Below, in pieces: positions 53,190 through 61,638 of a stretch of 64,000 nt of DNA. The notes under the pieces were generated by a model. The model was not told where the DNA came from and did not search any database. It saw nothing but the letters and a program-made list of their open reading frames with translations. A program made the position numbers and the translations under genes. Every line of letters starts with the position of its first letter. Positions within the stretch are counted from its first letter, which is position 1. Source of the stretch: an uncultured Litoreibacter sp. (GTDB lineage: Bacteria > Pseudomonadota > Alphaproteobacteria > Rhodobacterales > Rhodobacteraceae); contig CANNGL010000003.1 of NCBI GenBank assembly GCA_947504205.1, positions 558,001 to 622,000 of the forward strand, written 5' to 3'.

Positions 53190-55691
53190 ATGAAAACTCA
53201 GGTCAAAGCATTGGTAGTAGGCGGCGGCGCCGTTGGGACATCTATCGCCTATCATTTAGCCAAAGCGGGTTGGTCTGATGTGATGTTGCTGGAACGCGAT
53301 GAGCTCACATCCGGCTCGACTTGGCATGCCGCAGGGCTGCTTCCCTACTTCAATATGTCCTACGCAACGACCCATATTCATGACTATTCCATCAAATTTT
53401 ATAAAACGCTTGAAGAAGAAACCGGGCTGAATGCGGGTTTTGCCGTCGTTGGAAATTTACGGATGGCACAAACTGACGAACGCATGGACGAGTATATGCT
53501 TTATGCGTCGACCGCCGAGACCTGTGGCGTGCCGTACGAGTTCATGACACCTGACGAGATCAAAGCGAAATGGCCGCTGATCCGCACCGAGGACCTCAAG
53601 GGCGCGCTTTATCACCAAACCGATGGCTACATTAACCCCGCAGATGTCACCATGGCGATGGCAAAAGGCGCGCGTCAGCGCGGGGTCATGATCGAACGCA
53701 AGTGGCAGGCCGACGCATTTCACTGGAATGGCGAAGCCTGGGAGGTCACAGCGACCAAAATGGTCGAAAAAGGCGGCAACCTTATCCCATCTGACGAGCA
53801 GATTGTCATCACCGCTGAGCATGTCGTGACCGCATCTGGAAACCATGCGCAGCGCACTGCAAAAATGCTGGGCATCAAGATGCCCGCTATTCCAGTGGAA
53901 CACACGTTCATTGTTATGGAGCAAGATCCCGAACTGGTAAAATTCCGTTCTGAAGGGAATGCCGAGCACCCGGTTGTGCGCGATGCAGACGCCCAGTCGT
54001 ATGTACGCGAGGAACGCGGCGGATGGATTTTGGGCGTTTATGAACAGGGAGCGCCCGCGCGGTTCGAATATGGCGTCCCCGACAGTTTCAGGGCCGATCT
54101 GTTTCAGCTCGATCTGGAGCGCATTGAAGAGCAATACATGGCGATGATCCATCGCGTCCCTTCTTGTGAGGAATCGGGTCTGAAGGACGATTTCAATGGT
54201 CCCATCTGCTATACGCCAGATGGAAACCCACTTGTTGGACCGGCACCTGGCCTGCGCAACATGTGGCTGGCCGAAGGCTTCTCATTTGGGATCACCGCGG
54301 CTGGTGGCACGGGCTACTATCTCGCACAGATGATGGTCGAAGGAGAGGCTGAAATCGATATGGCCTCGCTTGATCCCAAGCGTTATGGCGATTGGATGAC
54401 GACCGAATACGCGATGCGTAAGAACGAGGAATGTTACTCGCACGTCTATGTTCTGCATCATCCCGACGAAGAACGAGAAGCGTGCCGTCCGCTGAAAACC
54501 GCCCCCGCTTATGATCGACAGAAGGCGCGAGGCGCGCAATTTGGACAGGTCAACGGTTGGGAGAGGCCAAACTATTTCGGGCCACTTGATGCCCCGGAGA
54601 CTTTCGACCACGATGCTCGGTCGTTCCGGCGTGGTGGCTGGTGGGATTATGCTAAAGCCGAAGCAGAGGCGATCCGAGATGGCGTTGGTCTTGTTGATGC
54701 CACAGCGTTCACCAAGCATCGGCTGACCGGGCCTGGAGCGACCGCTTTTCTTGATTGGTTCACCTGTAACAAGCTGCCGCGGGTTGGCCGGATTAATTTG
54801 ACTTATGCGCTGACCGCGCATGGCACAACGCGCACCGAATACACCATCGTGCGCGAGGGTGAGAATGATTACTACTTGGTCTCCGCAGGTGCGTGGCAGG
54901 CCTATGATCAGGACTATCTTTATAAGGCGATCGAAGACAAAGAAGCTGAGTTCGGTCGCATTAACGAGGAAGACGTAACCAGCAAATGGGGTGTCTTTGC
55001 CATTGCGGGCCCGAAATCCCGGGACGTTCTGGCGGAACTGATACGTGATCCTGCCCCAGCCACGGCCTTGTCAAACAAACGGTTCCCGTGGTTATCGGTT
55101 CAGAATATTGAGCTTGGCATGTGCCCGGCTAAAGCGGTCCGTGTTGCTTATACCGGTGAACTTGGCTGGGAGTTGCATCATCCGATCGAGATGCAGAACT
55201 ACCTCTTTGATCAACTTATGGCCGCTGGCGAAAAACACGGCATGAAGCTGGTCGGTGCACGCGCACAGAACTGGCTGCGTCAAGAGAAGAGCTATCGTGC
55301 ATTTGGCACTGAGCTTGGTCGCGATGCCACGCCTCTCGAAGCTGGCCTGGATCGCTTCGTAGATCTCGACAAGGATTTCTTCGGTAAGGAAAAAATGGTC
55401 GAAACCGGTATTCGCTCCAAATGTGTCACGCTTCTAATCGACGGCCCAGAAGATGCTGATCCATGGGGACGCGAGGCGCTTTATGCGGGAGACGAGCGTA
55501 CCGGACGCCTGACCTCTGGCGGCTATTCGGTGGCATTCGGCAAGAGCATCGGTATGGGCTACGTAAAGCCCGAACATGCGGAAGTCGGCACCAAGCTAAA
55601 GGTGCGTATGCAGCGCCAGTTATTCGATGCGGAGGTTGTTGAAGACAGTCCGTATGATCCATCGAACGCCACCATTCGAAAGGATGGCTAA
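53190..55691 (+). CDS. FAD-dependent oxidoreductase with GcvT domain (dimethylglycine/sarcosine dehydrogenase type)
   Basis: The 833 residues hold an N-terminal FAD domain (G-G-G-A-V-G at 11-16; His46 in S-G-S-T-W-H-A-A-G-L, the position of the covalent FAD-histidine in family members) and a C-terminal glycine-cleavage T-protein-like domain that accepts formaldehyde on tetrahydrofolate. Such enzymes demethylate dimethylglycine, sarcosine or related N-methyl compounds. GGAGG lies before the ATG. The exact substrate is unknown; the D-arginine-dehydrogenase-like gene is convergent. Confidence 0.88.
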   Translation: MKTQVKALVVGGGAVGTSIAYHLAKAGWSDVMLLERDELTSGSTWHAAGLLPYFNMSYATTHIHDYSIKFYKTLEEETGLNAGFAVVGNLRMAQTDERMDEYMLYASTAETCGVPYEFMTPDEIKAKWPLIRTEDLKGALYHQTDGYINPADVTMAMAKGARQRGVMIERKWQADAFHWNGEAWEVTATKMVEKGGNLIPSDEQIVITAEHVVTASGNHAQRTAKMLGIKMPAIPVEHTFIVMEQDPELVKFRSEGNAEHPVVRDADAQSYVREERGGWILGVYEQGAPARFEYGVPDSFRADLFQLDLERIEEQYMAMIHRVPSCEESGLKDDFNGPICYTPDGNPLVGPAPGLRNMWLAEGFSFGITAAGGTGYYLAQMMVEGEAEIDMASLDPKRYGDWMTTEYAMRKNEECYSHVYVLHHPDEEREACRPLKTAPAYDRQKARGAQFGQVNGWERPNYFGPLDAPETFDHDARSFRRGGWWDYAKAEAEAIRDGVGLVDATAFTKHRLTGPGATAFLDWFTCNKLPRVGRINLTYALTAHGTTRTEYTIVREGENDYYLVSAGAWQAYDQDYLYKAIEDKEAEFGRINEEDVTSKWGVFAIAGPKSRDVLAELIRDPAPATALSNKRFPWLSVQNIELGMCPAKAVRVAYTGELGWELHHPIEMQNYLFDQLMAAGEKHGMKLVGARAQNWLRQEKSYRAFGTELGRDATPLEAGLDRFVDLDKDFFGKEKMVETGIRSKCVTLLIDGPEDADPWGREALYAGDERTGRLTSGGYSVAFGKSIGMGYVKPEHAEVGTKLKVRMQRQLFDAEVVEDSPYDPSNATIRKDG

Positions 55692-56761
55692 ATTCTAAGT
55701 CGATCTGGCGTCAAGCGAGCTACTGTTTCTGGGTCTAGTTCAGGGTCCCGAGCAGCGATTTGATCTGCAAGAAATTGGCTTGCGGCGGGTGCGGTTTGAA
55801 ATCCGTACCCACCTTGTCCTGCACACCAGACAAAATCTGGTATGTCGGGGTCTCGACCAATGACAAGCTGCCGATCCGGCGCAAAAGTTCTGAGGCCGGC
55901 CCAATTTGCAATCAATCGTGTGACCTCCGAGGTCACATGTGGCTGATACCTGGCTATCCCTTCGGCCAACACCATATCGTCGGCCCATGCATCTTGAGCT
56001 GGGACCGGCTCTTCATCAGCGGGTGAGACGAGCATCGCACCCGCATCCGGCTTCGCCCACCAATATTCTCCCGGACCAAATAACATCGGCCAGCGCGCTA
56101 TATTGTGGCCTTCGGGACTTGGCACACGCGCGACTGAGCGGCGCATCGGTTGCAGGCCAATGGGGGCTACACCTGCAAGCTTTGCAATTTCATCGCCCCA
56201 AGCACCAGCTGCGTTGATAATGGTTTTCGTTTCGTAGGTCTCGTTCGCCTCAACGATCCATGACGTGTTGCGGCTGATAGATCTAACTGGAGCGTCTGTG
56301 ATGATCCGAGCCCCGTTTTCCCGCGCAGCTTTAGCGAACCTTGTCAGCGCAGCATCTGTATCGACGTCCCAAGCTTCAGCATGAAAAGCCGTTTCGGTCA
56401 CATGATCCAGATTCAGAACTGGTACCATCTCAGACGCTTCTGCGAGCGTCACCCGATGCATTTCCATGTTCACGAGGTCATGCTTGAATGCATCTTCGGT
56501 CCCTTGGCTGCCAAGAAGCAGCAGTCCGCGCGGGGTATCCTTTGAGCCGTTAACCTCCAGATGCCAGTGTTTGGAGGCGCGGTTCAACGCAACGGTGGAC
56601 GGTTTGCCATAGGTTTCTTCAAACAGGGCAGCGGATCGACCAGAGGCGTGATATCCGACCGAGTTCTCGGCTTCCAGAACGACAACCGAGCCCAGTGTTG
56701 ACAGGCGGGCGGCGGCCGAGAGGCCCGCGATACCACCTCCGACAATCAGAAAATCTATCAT
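55688..56761 (-). CDS. FAD-dependent D-amino-acid dehydrogenase, D-arginine dehydrogenase-like
   Basis: The 357-residue DAO-family flavoprotein begins I-V-G-G-G-I-A-G-L-S-A-A-A-R-L-S and has the pattern G-Y-H-A-S-G-R-S-A-A-L-F-E-E-T-Y-G, close to that of D-arginine dehydrogenase DauA. Near the C-terminus W-C-A-G-Q-G-G-Y-G-F-Q-T closes the FAD site. It probably oxidises D-amino acids; the specificity is inferred. The start is coupled to the aldo/keto reductase gene stop (ATGA). It converges with the GcvT-type gene. Confidence 0.83.
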   Translation of the reverse strand: MIDFLIVGGGIAGLSAAARLSTLGSVVVLEAENSVGYHASGRSAALFEETYGKPSTVALNRASKHWHLEVNGSKDTPRGLLLLGSQGTEDAFKHDLVNMEMHRVTLAEASEMVPVLNLDHVTETAFHAEAWDVDTDAALTRFAKAARENGARIITDAPVRSISRNTSWIVEANETYETKTIINAAGAWGDEIAKLAGVAPIGLQPMRRSVARVPSPEGHNIARWPMLFGPGEYWWAKPDAGAMLVSPADEEPVPAQDAWADDMVLAEGIARYQPHVTSEVTRLIANWAGLRTFAPDRQLVIGRDPDIPDFVWCAGQGGYGFQTAPAASQFLADQIAARDPELDPETVARLTPDRLRI

Positions 56762-57690
56762 GCCTCTTCGAGCCGATCAGTAGCCGGGGCAGGAGCCAGA
56801 CTTAGGTTGGTGATCTCGTCATAGAGCTTGTCAGACATAATGAAGTTCAGTGCAGCGAGCGAGGGCTTTAGTTGCTCGGCAGATCGTGCTGATATTATGG
56901 GTGCCGTAACGCCAGGATGGCGGGCGGCCCATGCGACGGCCAAAGTCGGGGCGGTGGTGTTGTGCTCGGCCGCCAGCTTCGGCAAGTCGGCTGCAGCCTG
57001 ATGCATCCAGTCGACATTGTAGCGCGCCTCATACCGGTGATCGTCCTTCAGTCGCCCGGTTCCTTGTTTGGCATATTTGCCGGTCAAAAGCCCGCCACCC
57101 AAGGGCGAATACGGACAAACGGCGATCTCTTGATCGATGCAGGCTGGTAGGATTTCGACTTCGGCCTGTCGTTTAACGAGATTGTACATCGGTTGAAGGA
57201 CATCGATGCGCGTTCCAAGATCACGCGCAATGTGCTGCGCCTTCATCACCTGCCATGCTGCGAAGTTCGAAATACCGATGTATCGGATTTTCCCTGCCGT
57301 CTGAAGTTCGGCCAGTGTTTCAAGACTGTCTTGCAACGGCGTGTCTGGATCGAACCGATGCAGGTATAGCAGGTCGATCATGTCCATACCCAGACGCTCT
57401 CGACTTGTCTCGAAGCTGTTGAGGATCGTCTGCCGCGTGGACGGTTTGTCGTAGGCGGCTTTGGTCGCGATCAGAAGCTTGTCACGATCTGCTTGGGCGT
57501 ACCGGCCGAGCATCGCCTCAGAACGGCCTTCGGTGTAGACGTAAGCCGTATCAAAGAAATTCAAACCAGCCGCACGGCAGGCTTCATACATCTCTTCTGA
57601 GGCCATGTCGTTGGCAGTGCCGCCGAATTGCATGGCACCAAAACAGAGCGGAGAAATCGGGTCTCCATTAGGAGCGGTCATATGTGTCAT
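56758..57690 (-). CDS. Aldo/keto reductase
   Basis: The 310-residue (alpha/beta)8 NADPH reductase has the active-site pattern F-F-D-T-A-Y-V-Y-T-E-G-R-S-E (Asp and Tyr), the catalytic Lys in A-T-K-A-A-Y-D and the His in L-Y-L-H-R-F-D. It carries the AKR tail motifs. The substrate is unknown. It is coupled to the D-amino-acid dehydrogenase, so it may reduce the 2-oxo acid or aldehyde product (inference). Confidence 0.9.
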   Translation of the reverse strand: MTHMTAPNGDPISPLCFGAMQFGGTANDMASEEMYEACRAAGLNFFDTAYVYTEGRSEAMLGRYAQADRDKLLIATKAAYDKPSTRQTILNSFETSRERLGMDMIDLLYLHRFDPDTPLQDSLETLAELQTAGKIRYIGISNFAAWQVMKAQHIARDLGTRIDVLQPMYNLVKRQAEVEILPACIDQEIAVCPYSPLGGGLLTGKYAKQGTGRLKDDHRYEARYNVDWMHQAAADLPKLAAEHNTTAPTLAVAWAARHPGVTAPIISARSAEQLKPSLAALNFIMSDKLYDEITNLSLAPAPATDRLEEA

Positions 57691-57864
57691 GGAGAGGATC
57701 GTGGCAGATGTTGTCTGCTGTGAAAAGGGGTGCTGCGTCTAGTACAATCGAAGCCCTCGTAACTTAGAAAGCTGGCCCTCGAAAATCCATCAAACCTGGT
57801 TGTTGGTGCTGAGCTCTATTTTGACGATGGCCAAACGCCTTCGCCACCCAATCGCCATACGATT

Positions 57865-59988
57865 TCAGACAAAAAGCTTGAACTTTACCTCGTCGTAAAG
57901 CTTCTGCCAGACATAATAGTCTGTGAAGTAACCAGAATGTCCGCCAGCAGGGACGTCGAAGTTATGGGCCAAATCGTCCTCGTCCTGATCCAGCCTATCG
58001 CCAATCCGGGTGCCAACAAAGTCGTCTGAGCGGTGAATGTTGTACCACTGGGTCATAACTTTATTGCCGTTGGGGTCACTAATCGGCATTCGCTTTCGTG
58101 AGACTTGGAAGAATTCTTTGAAATAGCGCCGGTAAATGTGGGTTACCGGAGATCCCATCGTTACAAGTGTCACCGGCGGGCTGCTTGCTTTCTCAAGCAG
58201 GTAGTGAAGGTCGAACCGTTTGCCCGCATTGTTGCCGGCCTCCGCTGGTTTGCCGTCCTGCAGCATTTGTGTGGCTATCACGGTGCCCTGAGAATGCGAA
58301 ATGATTGTAACGTGTTTTGGGCTATAGGCCTCTAGCGTGTAGTGCAGCGTACGTTTGAATCGCGAATTGATCTGGTTGCGCAATATAAAATTCTCTTTCC
58401 GAGATTTAGTGTCGTCCCAGAGAGCGCATCTCGCCTGAACGGTATAGGTGACGATGTCGCGAACTATGCCAAGACCTCCTGCGATCAACGCAGAAAAGTT
58501 GTAGATCAAGACGCCTACAAGTAGCAGACCTGCCGTCACCCACGCGTATTTATCGTAGAACCAGTCCAGTAGCGGCTTGGGGAATGAGAAAACTGTCCAC
58601 TCCGTCCAAGTCATCGGGAAGGGTCCCCATTCATCTGCGATGTTGAGAACAGCGAACCAAATCACGATCATCGAAAGACCAAAAATCGTCTGCAATCTTG
58701 AATTTAGAATAACGCGGCTCACAGATTCATTGTCTTTGTAAAGGTTGTGCCGCCAGCCATGACGATCCCAGACCAGATGTGCCGTAATAACGACCAGCAC
58801 GATCAGGCAACCGGTGGTAATCGCGAGGCTCCCCAATCCTTTTTCGAGATGCCGACACGCGACCCCTTGGAACAGGCTGTTGGCTCCGTTGTCGCAGCTC
58901 GTTCCCTCGGCACCAGAAACGCCGTCTGCAAATTTTGTGGCGAGATCAACAAATAAGAGCCAAAGGGTCGAACTGAATACCGTCCAGAACATAACCATTG
59001 CTGCGCAGACGGTATGATAAATCTCGCGAGACCCTTGGATGCCGTCTGTGGTGTCGATAGTTTGGACTATGTCGCTACTCGCAGTTCCAAGGCTCTGAAT
59101 GCGCACTATCAGGCGCTTGATTGCCTTTTTGAGCGGAGGCCACCAAACGGTTAGGTACATCAATGCGGCTATACTGACTGTAAACAGCCACAGAAGCGCT
59201 AATGTCTCCACGCTGAGTTCGACAAAGCACTCAAGATTTTCGAAATACCACGCCGGGCGATCTGCTTCAGGTATCAAAGTGCACCAGCCGCCTGTCACTG
59301 AGGCAACAGTATCTCCAAACACGGCCACGCCTAGTATAAAAGCGCCTACCAATGTTGTGCCTACTCCGAATAGTCGTACCAGATATGTTTTTGCGATGAC
59401 ACGCCAAATATAGAGGCCGAGCGCCAAGGCGAGGCCGCCATTCAATGCGAAGAGCCAAAGTACCGGGAGTTGTTCCCCGACATTGACGGCTGTCACATCG
59501 ATCAGCATTAATACCGCGCCAATAAAAAGCGCGGCGTTTAAGGGTGCGATGGCCCCATAGAACAGCCAAGTAAAGGCATGAACCAATGCGGCCGTACCAG
59601 TGTCACGATTGTTCTCGACGTTTTCCATCGCGATGTAACCAAGGCCAAGGATCACCTTCAGCAGGTCGAACATCGTCCAGAACGGACCCTTGGGAGCGGG
59701 CGAAAGATCGGCCCAATAGACCTCGGCAAAGACGGCTTGTTTCTCGGGCGTCTCTGGCTTTGCCGGACGAACCCTGCGCAGGTGAACTGGGAAAAGCGCT
59801 GCTTTGCGATCCTTCGCGTTGAAGCGCTTTTCGACAAGTTCTATCACGTCACGTTCGACAACGACGGGTTCGTAGTTTGGGTCGTCTTTTCCGAACTGCG
59901 TTGTGGCGGCGCCAACAACGGCGTCTACGGTTTCGCCAGGTTTTTGTTCACCAATACCGTGGACGGTCACAATCAAATGGGTGTCCAT
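57865..59988 (-). CDS. Membrane-embedded serine hydrolase with a multi-TM insertion (unknown)
   Basis: The 707-residue protein begins L-I-V-T-V-H-G-I-G-E-Q, the oxyanion-loop strand of an alpha/beta hydrolase. Residues about 105-520 contain roughly nine hydrophobic segments. The hydrolase features then resume: V-T-I-I-S-H-S-Q-G-T-V-I-A gives a likely nucleophile at Ser566, Asp655 or Asp656 in N-I-H-R-S-D-D-F and His684 in A-G-G-H-S-G-Y are plausible triad partners. So a soluble hydrolase domain seems to be split by a membrane domain. No family is recognised. The start has only a weak ribosome site. Confidence 0.72.
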   Translation of the reverse strand: MDTHLIVTVHGIGEQKPGETVDAVVGAATTQFGKDDPNYEPVVVERDVIELVEKRFNAKDRKAALFPVHLRRVRPAKPETPEKQAVFAEVYWADLSPAPKGPFWTMFDLLKVILGLGYIAMENVENNRDTGTAALVHAFTWLFYGAIAPLNAALFIGAVLMLIDVTAVNVGEQLPVLWLFALNGGLALALGLYIWRVIAKTYLVRLFGVGTTLVGAFILGVAVFGDTVASVTGGWCTLIPEADRPAWYFENLECFVELSVETLALLWLFTVSIAALMYLTVWWPPLKKAIKRLIVRIQSLGTASSDIVQTIDTTDGIQGSREIYHTVCAAMVMFWTVFSSTLWLLFVDLATKFADGVSGAEGTSCDNGANSLFQGVACRHLEKGLGSLAITTGCLIVLVVITAHLVWDRHGWRHNLYKDNESVSRVILNSRLQTIFGLSMIVIWFAVLNIADEWGPFPMTWTEWTVFSFPKPLLDWFYDKYAWVTAGLLLVGVLIYNFSALIAGGLGIVRDIVTYTVQARCALWDDTKSRKENFILRNQINSRFKRTLHYTLEAYSPKHVTIISHSQGTVIATQMLQDGKPAEAGNNAGKRFDLHYLLEKASSPPVTLVTMGSPVTHIYRRYFKEFFQVSRKRMPISDPNGNKVMTQWYNIHRSDDFVGTRIGDRLDQDEDDLAHNFDVPAGGHSGYFTDYYVWQKLYDEVKFKLFV

Positions 59989-60241
59989 AAATCACTCAAA
60001 AACAAAACATAAATAATAATGAGGTAGCCTAGCACATCTGTCGGCATGTCCAAAACAAAAGATGGTCCGAGGGCCATTCGGATCTCGATGGGCTTTAGCA
60101 ATGCTTGCGGGGCCAGAAGTCTCTTTCAGTTGCGCGCCGAGAGTAAGGTCTAGAGGGTGTCCATCGCCTTTTCATCAATAAGTTGGCGCAGTTGTCCGTT
60201 TTGGTTTTGTGACGATACCGGTTGCTTTGTCGGTGTAAACG

Positions 60242-60751
60242 TCAAGCGGGCTCTTGCTCGAAGCAAATCTGACCGGCTTCGGATTTGGTCAGAGCAACAT
60301 TCAGTAACCCGCAATGGCGCTTGGACCCCTCAACCAGATGCCATTTGCAGTTGGTGCAGAGACCAAAAGTGCGCCCACCCAAATTATCGCGATACGCCAT
60401 TTCGAGCGCTGCGGCGGCTTCGCGTGTTCTCGGAGTATCAATCACGTCTTCTGTCGATTTCACCACAGCTGCCCCCTCTGACGTGACCGAATAACTGATT
60501 GATCGGCGGTCTGTTTCGGAGCGGCTCTCAGCAATCAAACCCTTCTGTGCAAGACTCTTCAGCGTTTGTGATACGGTCCCCTTAGTCGCCGCCAGATACT
60601 CGGTCACATGGGACGGTGATCGCGAAAAGCGGTTTGCCGCGGCAAGGTAAGCCAAAGTAGCGAGTTGTGCGGCATTTAGATCGCTTTGTCTTGCATGTGC
60701 AGAATGCAATCGGGTTAGCCGGTCCATCATGAGATGCAAAGAACGGGTCAT
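60242..60751 (-). CDS. MarR-family regulator with four C-terminal cysteines
   Basis: The 169-residue protein starts at ATG 60751; a TTG at 60757 is possible but no ribosome site precedes either. The winged helix domain fills about residues 1-105 (H-V-T-E-Y-L-A-A-T-K-G-T-V-S-Q-T-L-K-S-L). The extra C-terminal part has Cys132, Cys135, Cys147 and Cys163 (C-T-N-C, then C-x15-C), a pattern that could hold an Fe-S cluster or zinc. This would make it a redox or metal sensor (inference). It is divergent from the exported protein gene. Confidence 0.83.
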   Translation of the reverse strand: MTRSLHLMMDRLTRLHSAHARQSDLNAAQLATLAYLAAANRFSRSPSHVTEYLAATKGTVSQTLKSLAQKGLIAESRSETDRRSISYSVTSEGAAVVKSTEDVIDTPRTREAAAALEMAYRDNLGGRTFGLCTNCKWHLVEGSKRHCGLLNVALTKSEAGQICFEQEPA

Positions 60752-60757
60752 TTTCAA

Positions 60758-60786
60758 TTAGTAGCGAGTCAAAATAAATTTGACAA
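60758..60786 (-). promoter_or_regulatory. Predicted promoter of the MarR gene (leaderless)
   Basis: On the minus strand, TTGTCA (complement of 60781-60786) and TACTAA (complement of 60758-60763) are separated by 17 bases. The start of transcription would fall at about 60750, essentially on ATG 60751, which explains the lack of a ribosome site. The first operator box fills the spacer. Confidence 0.5.
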
Positions 60787-60827
60787 GGTTTCGACTCGCT
60801 TCTATTTAATAGGTATCGAGTCGAAAC
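60762..60827. promoter_or_regulatory. Three copies of a CGAGTC operator box between the MarR gene and its divergent neighbour
   Basis: AGCGAGTCAAAA (60763-60774), the reverse complement of AGCGAGTCGAAAC (60788-60800) and ATCGAGTCGAAAC (60815-60827) share the core CGAGTC(G/A)AAA. Copies one and two form a perfect 8-base inverted repeat (AGCGAGTC/GACTCGCT) with a 22-base spacer. They overlap both predicted promoters. This is the natural binding site for the adjacent MarR protein. Confidence 0.75.
60780..60810 (+). promoter_or_regulatory. Predicted promoter of the exported protein gene
   Basis: TTGACA at 60780-60785 is a perfect -35, followed after 17-19 bases by TATTTAAT at 60803-60810 as the -10 region. 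The second operator box (60788-60800) lies in the spacer and the third (60815-60827) at the start of the transcript. Its -35 overlaps that of the divergent MarR promoter. Confidence 0.65.
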
Positions 60828-60842
60828 TTATTGGAGATTTCA

Positions 60843-61586
60843 ATGAAACTTTTGGATCAAATCACGGCGGTTGGATTGGCACCCGTCGCCGCATTCGCAG
60901 GGGGTGATCATGGGGCCGCCGTTATGCAGGAAGGCGCCGTCGTCTCACCCGCATCGGCAGAGATATCCCAGGATTTCGACATTCTGGCAGCTCACGTGCA
61001 TCGCAAGGGCAATATGTTGACTTTTCATATGACCACCGCTGGTCAGGCAGGAACGACGTTGCCGGAACCGGCTGGCGCTCTGGGGGGCGCACCTGTACTG
61101 GCCTATGTCTGGCCTACCTCCCTCGATCCGGCGTCGGTCGGGTTCGATGCAGGCGCAGGTATCCTTGCGCTGGTGGCCACCAGCCATCCCGACTTTGATG
61201 ACACCCCTCTATTTGATGAAAACCAAGATGGCGATCTGAGCAATGATGGGGCCGATTGGCATAGTCACTGGGCTGTTTTGGCCCCAACTGACGCCTGCGG
61301 CACCGGGGCTTTGGGCGTAAAAGATATTCCCGATGGCGCGACACCTGCTCTGCCGGTGACTTGGCCGGGTCTGCCCATCTTACTCGATAGCCCTGGGTAC
61401 TCGCCTTTATTTGACGGTCCTGAAATCAGTCTGACCGTTCCAGTGAATGCGCCAGAGGGCACAAGCTACGATGGCGTGACGGCTGCGCTTCGTGTGAACG
61501 CCAATATACACGCGCCGCTTCTTTGCGTGACCGACATCCTCGACGTGGCTTCGGGGGATTTGTCGCTGCCGGGGCAGATCAAGTAA
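60843..61586 (+). CDS. Exported protein of unknown function under MarR control
   Basis: ATG 60843 follows GGAG by six bases. The 247-residue protein has a short signal-like N-terminus (M-K-L-L-D-Q-I-T-A-V-G-L, possible cleavage near A-A-F-A). The mature region has repeated beta-like segments, an H-V-H-R-K-G-N-M-L-T-F-H-M block, and an EF-hand-like acidic loop (D-E-N-Q-D-G-D-L-S) next to W-H-S-H-W. It has two Cys (C-G-T-G and L-C-V-T). A metal or calcium binding role is possible. No family recognised. Confidence 0.72.
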   Translation: MKLLDQITAVGLAPVAAFAGGDHGAAVMQEGAVVSPASAEISQDFDILAAHVHRKGNMLTFHMTTAGQAGTTLPEPAGALGGAPVLAYVWPTSLDPASVGFDAGAGILALVATSHPDFDDTPLFDENQDGDLSNDGADWHSHWAVLAPTDACGTGALGVKDIPDGATPALPVTWPGLPILLDSPGYSPLFDGPEISLTVPVNAPEGTSYDGVTAALRVNANIHAPLLCVTDILDVASGDLSLPGQIK

Positions 61587-61593
61587 ACAAAAA

Positions 61594-61614
61594 GGGCCCG
61601 CTCTATGCGGGCCC
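61594..61614 (-). terminator. Terminator of the BMP-type transporter operon
   Basis: GGGCCCGC (61594-61601) and GCGGGCCC (61607-61614) form a perfect 8-bp stem with a 5-base loop. On the minus strand it is followed by TTTTTG and TTT, so it terminates transcription of the binding-protein gene. On the plus strand it may also stop the exported-protein transcript, with a weaker tail. Confidence 0.88.
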
Positions 61615-61638
61615 TAATACGGTCATTGCTAAGTCGTT

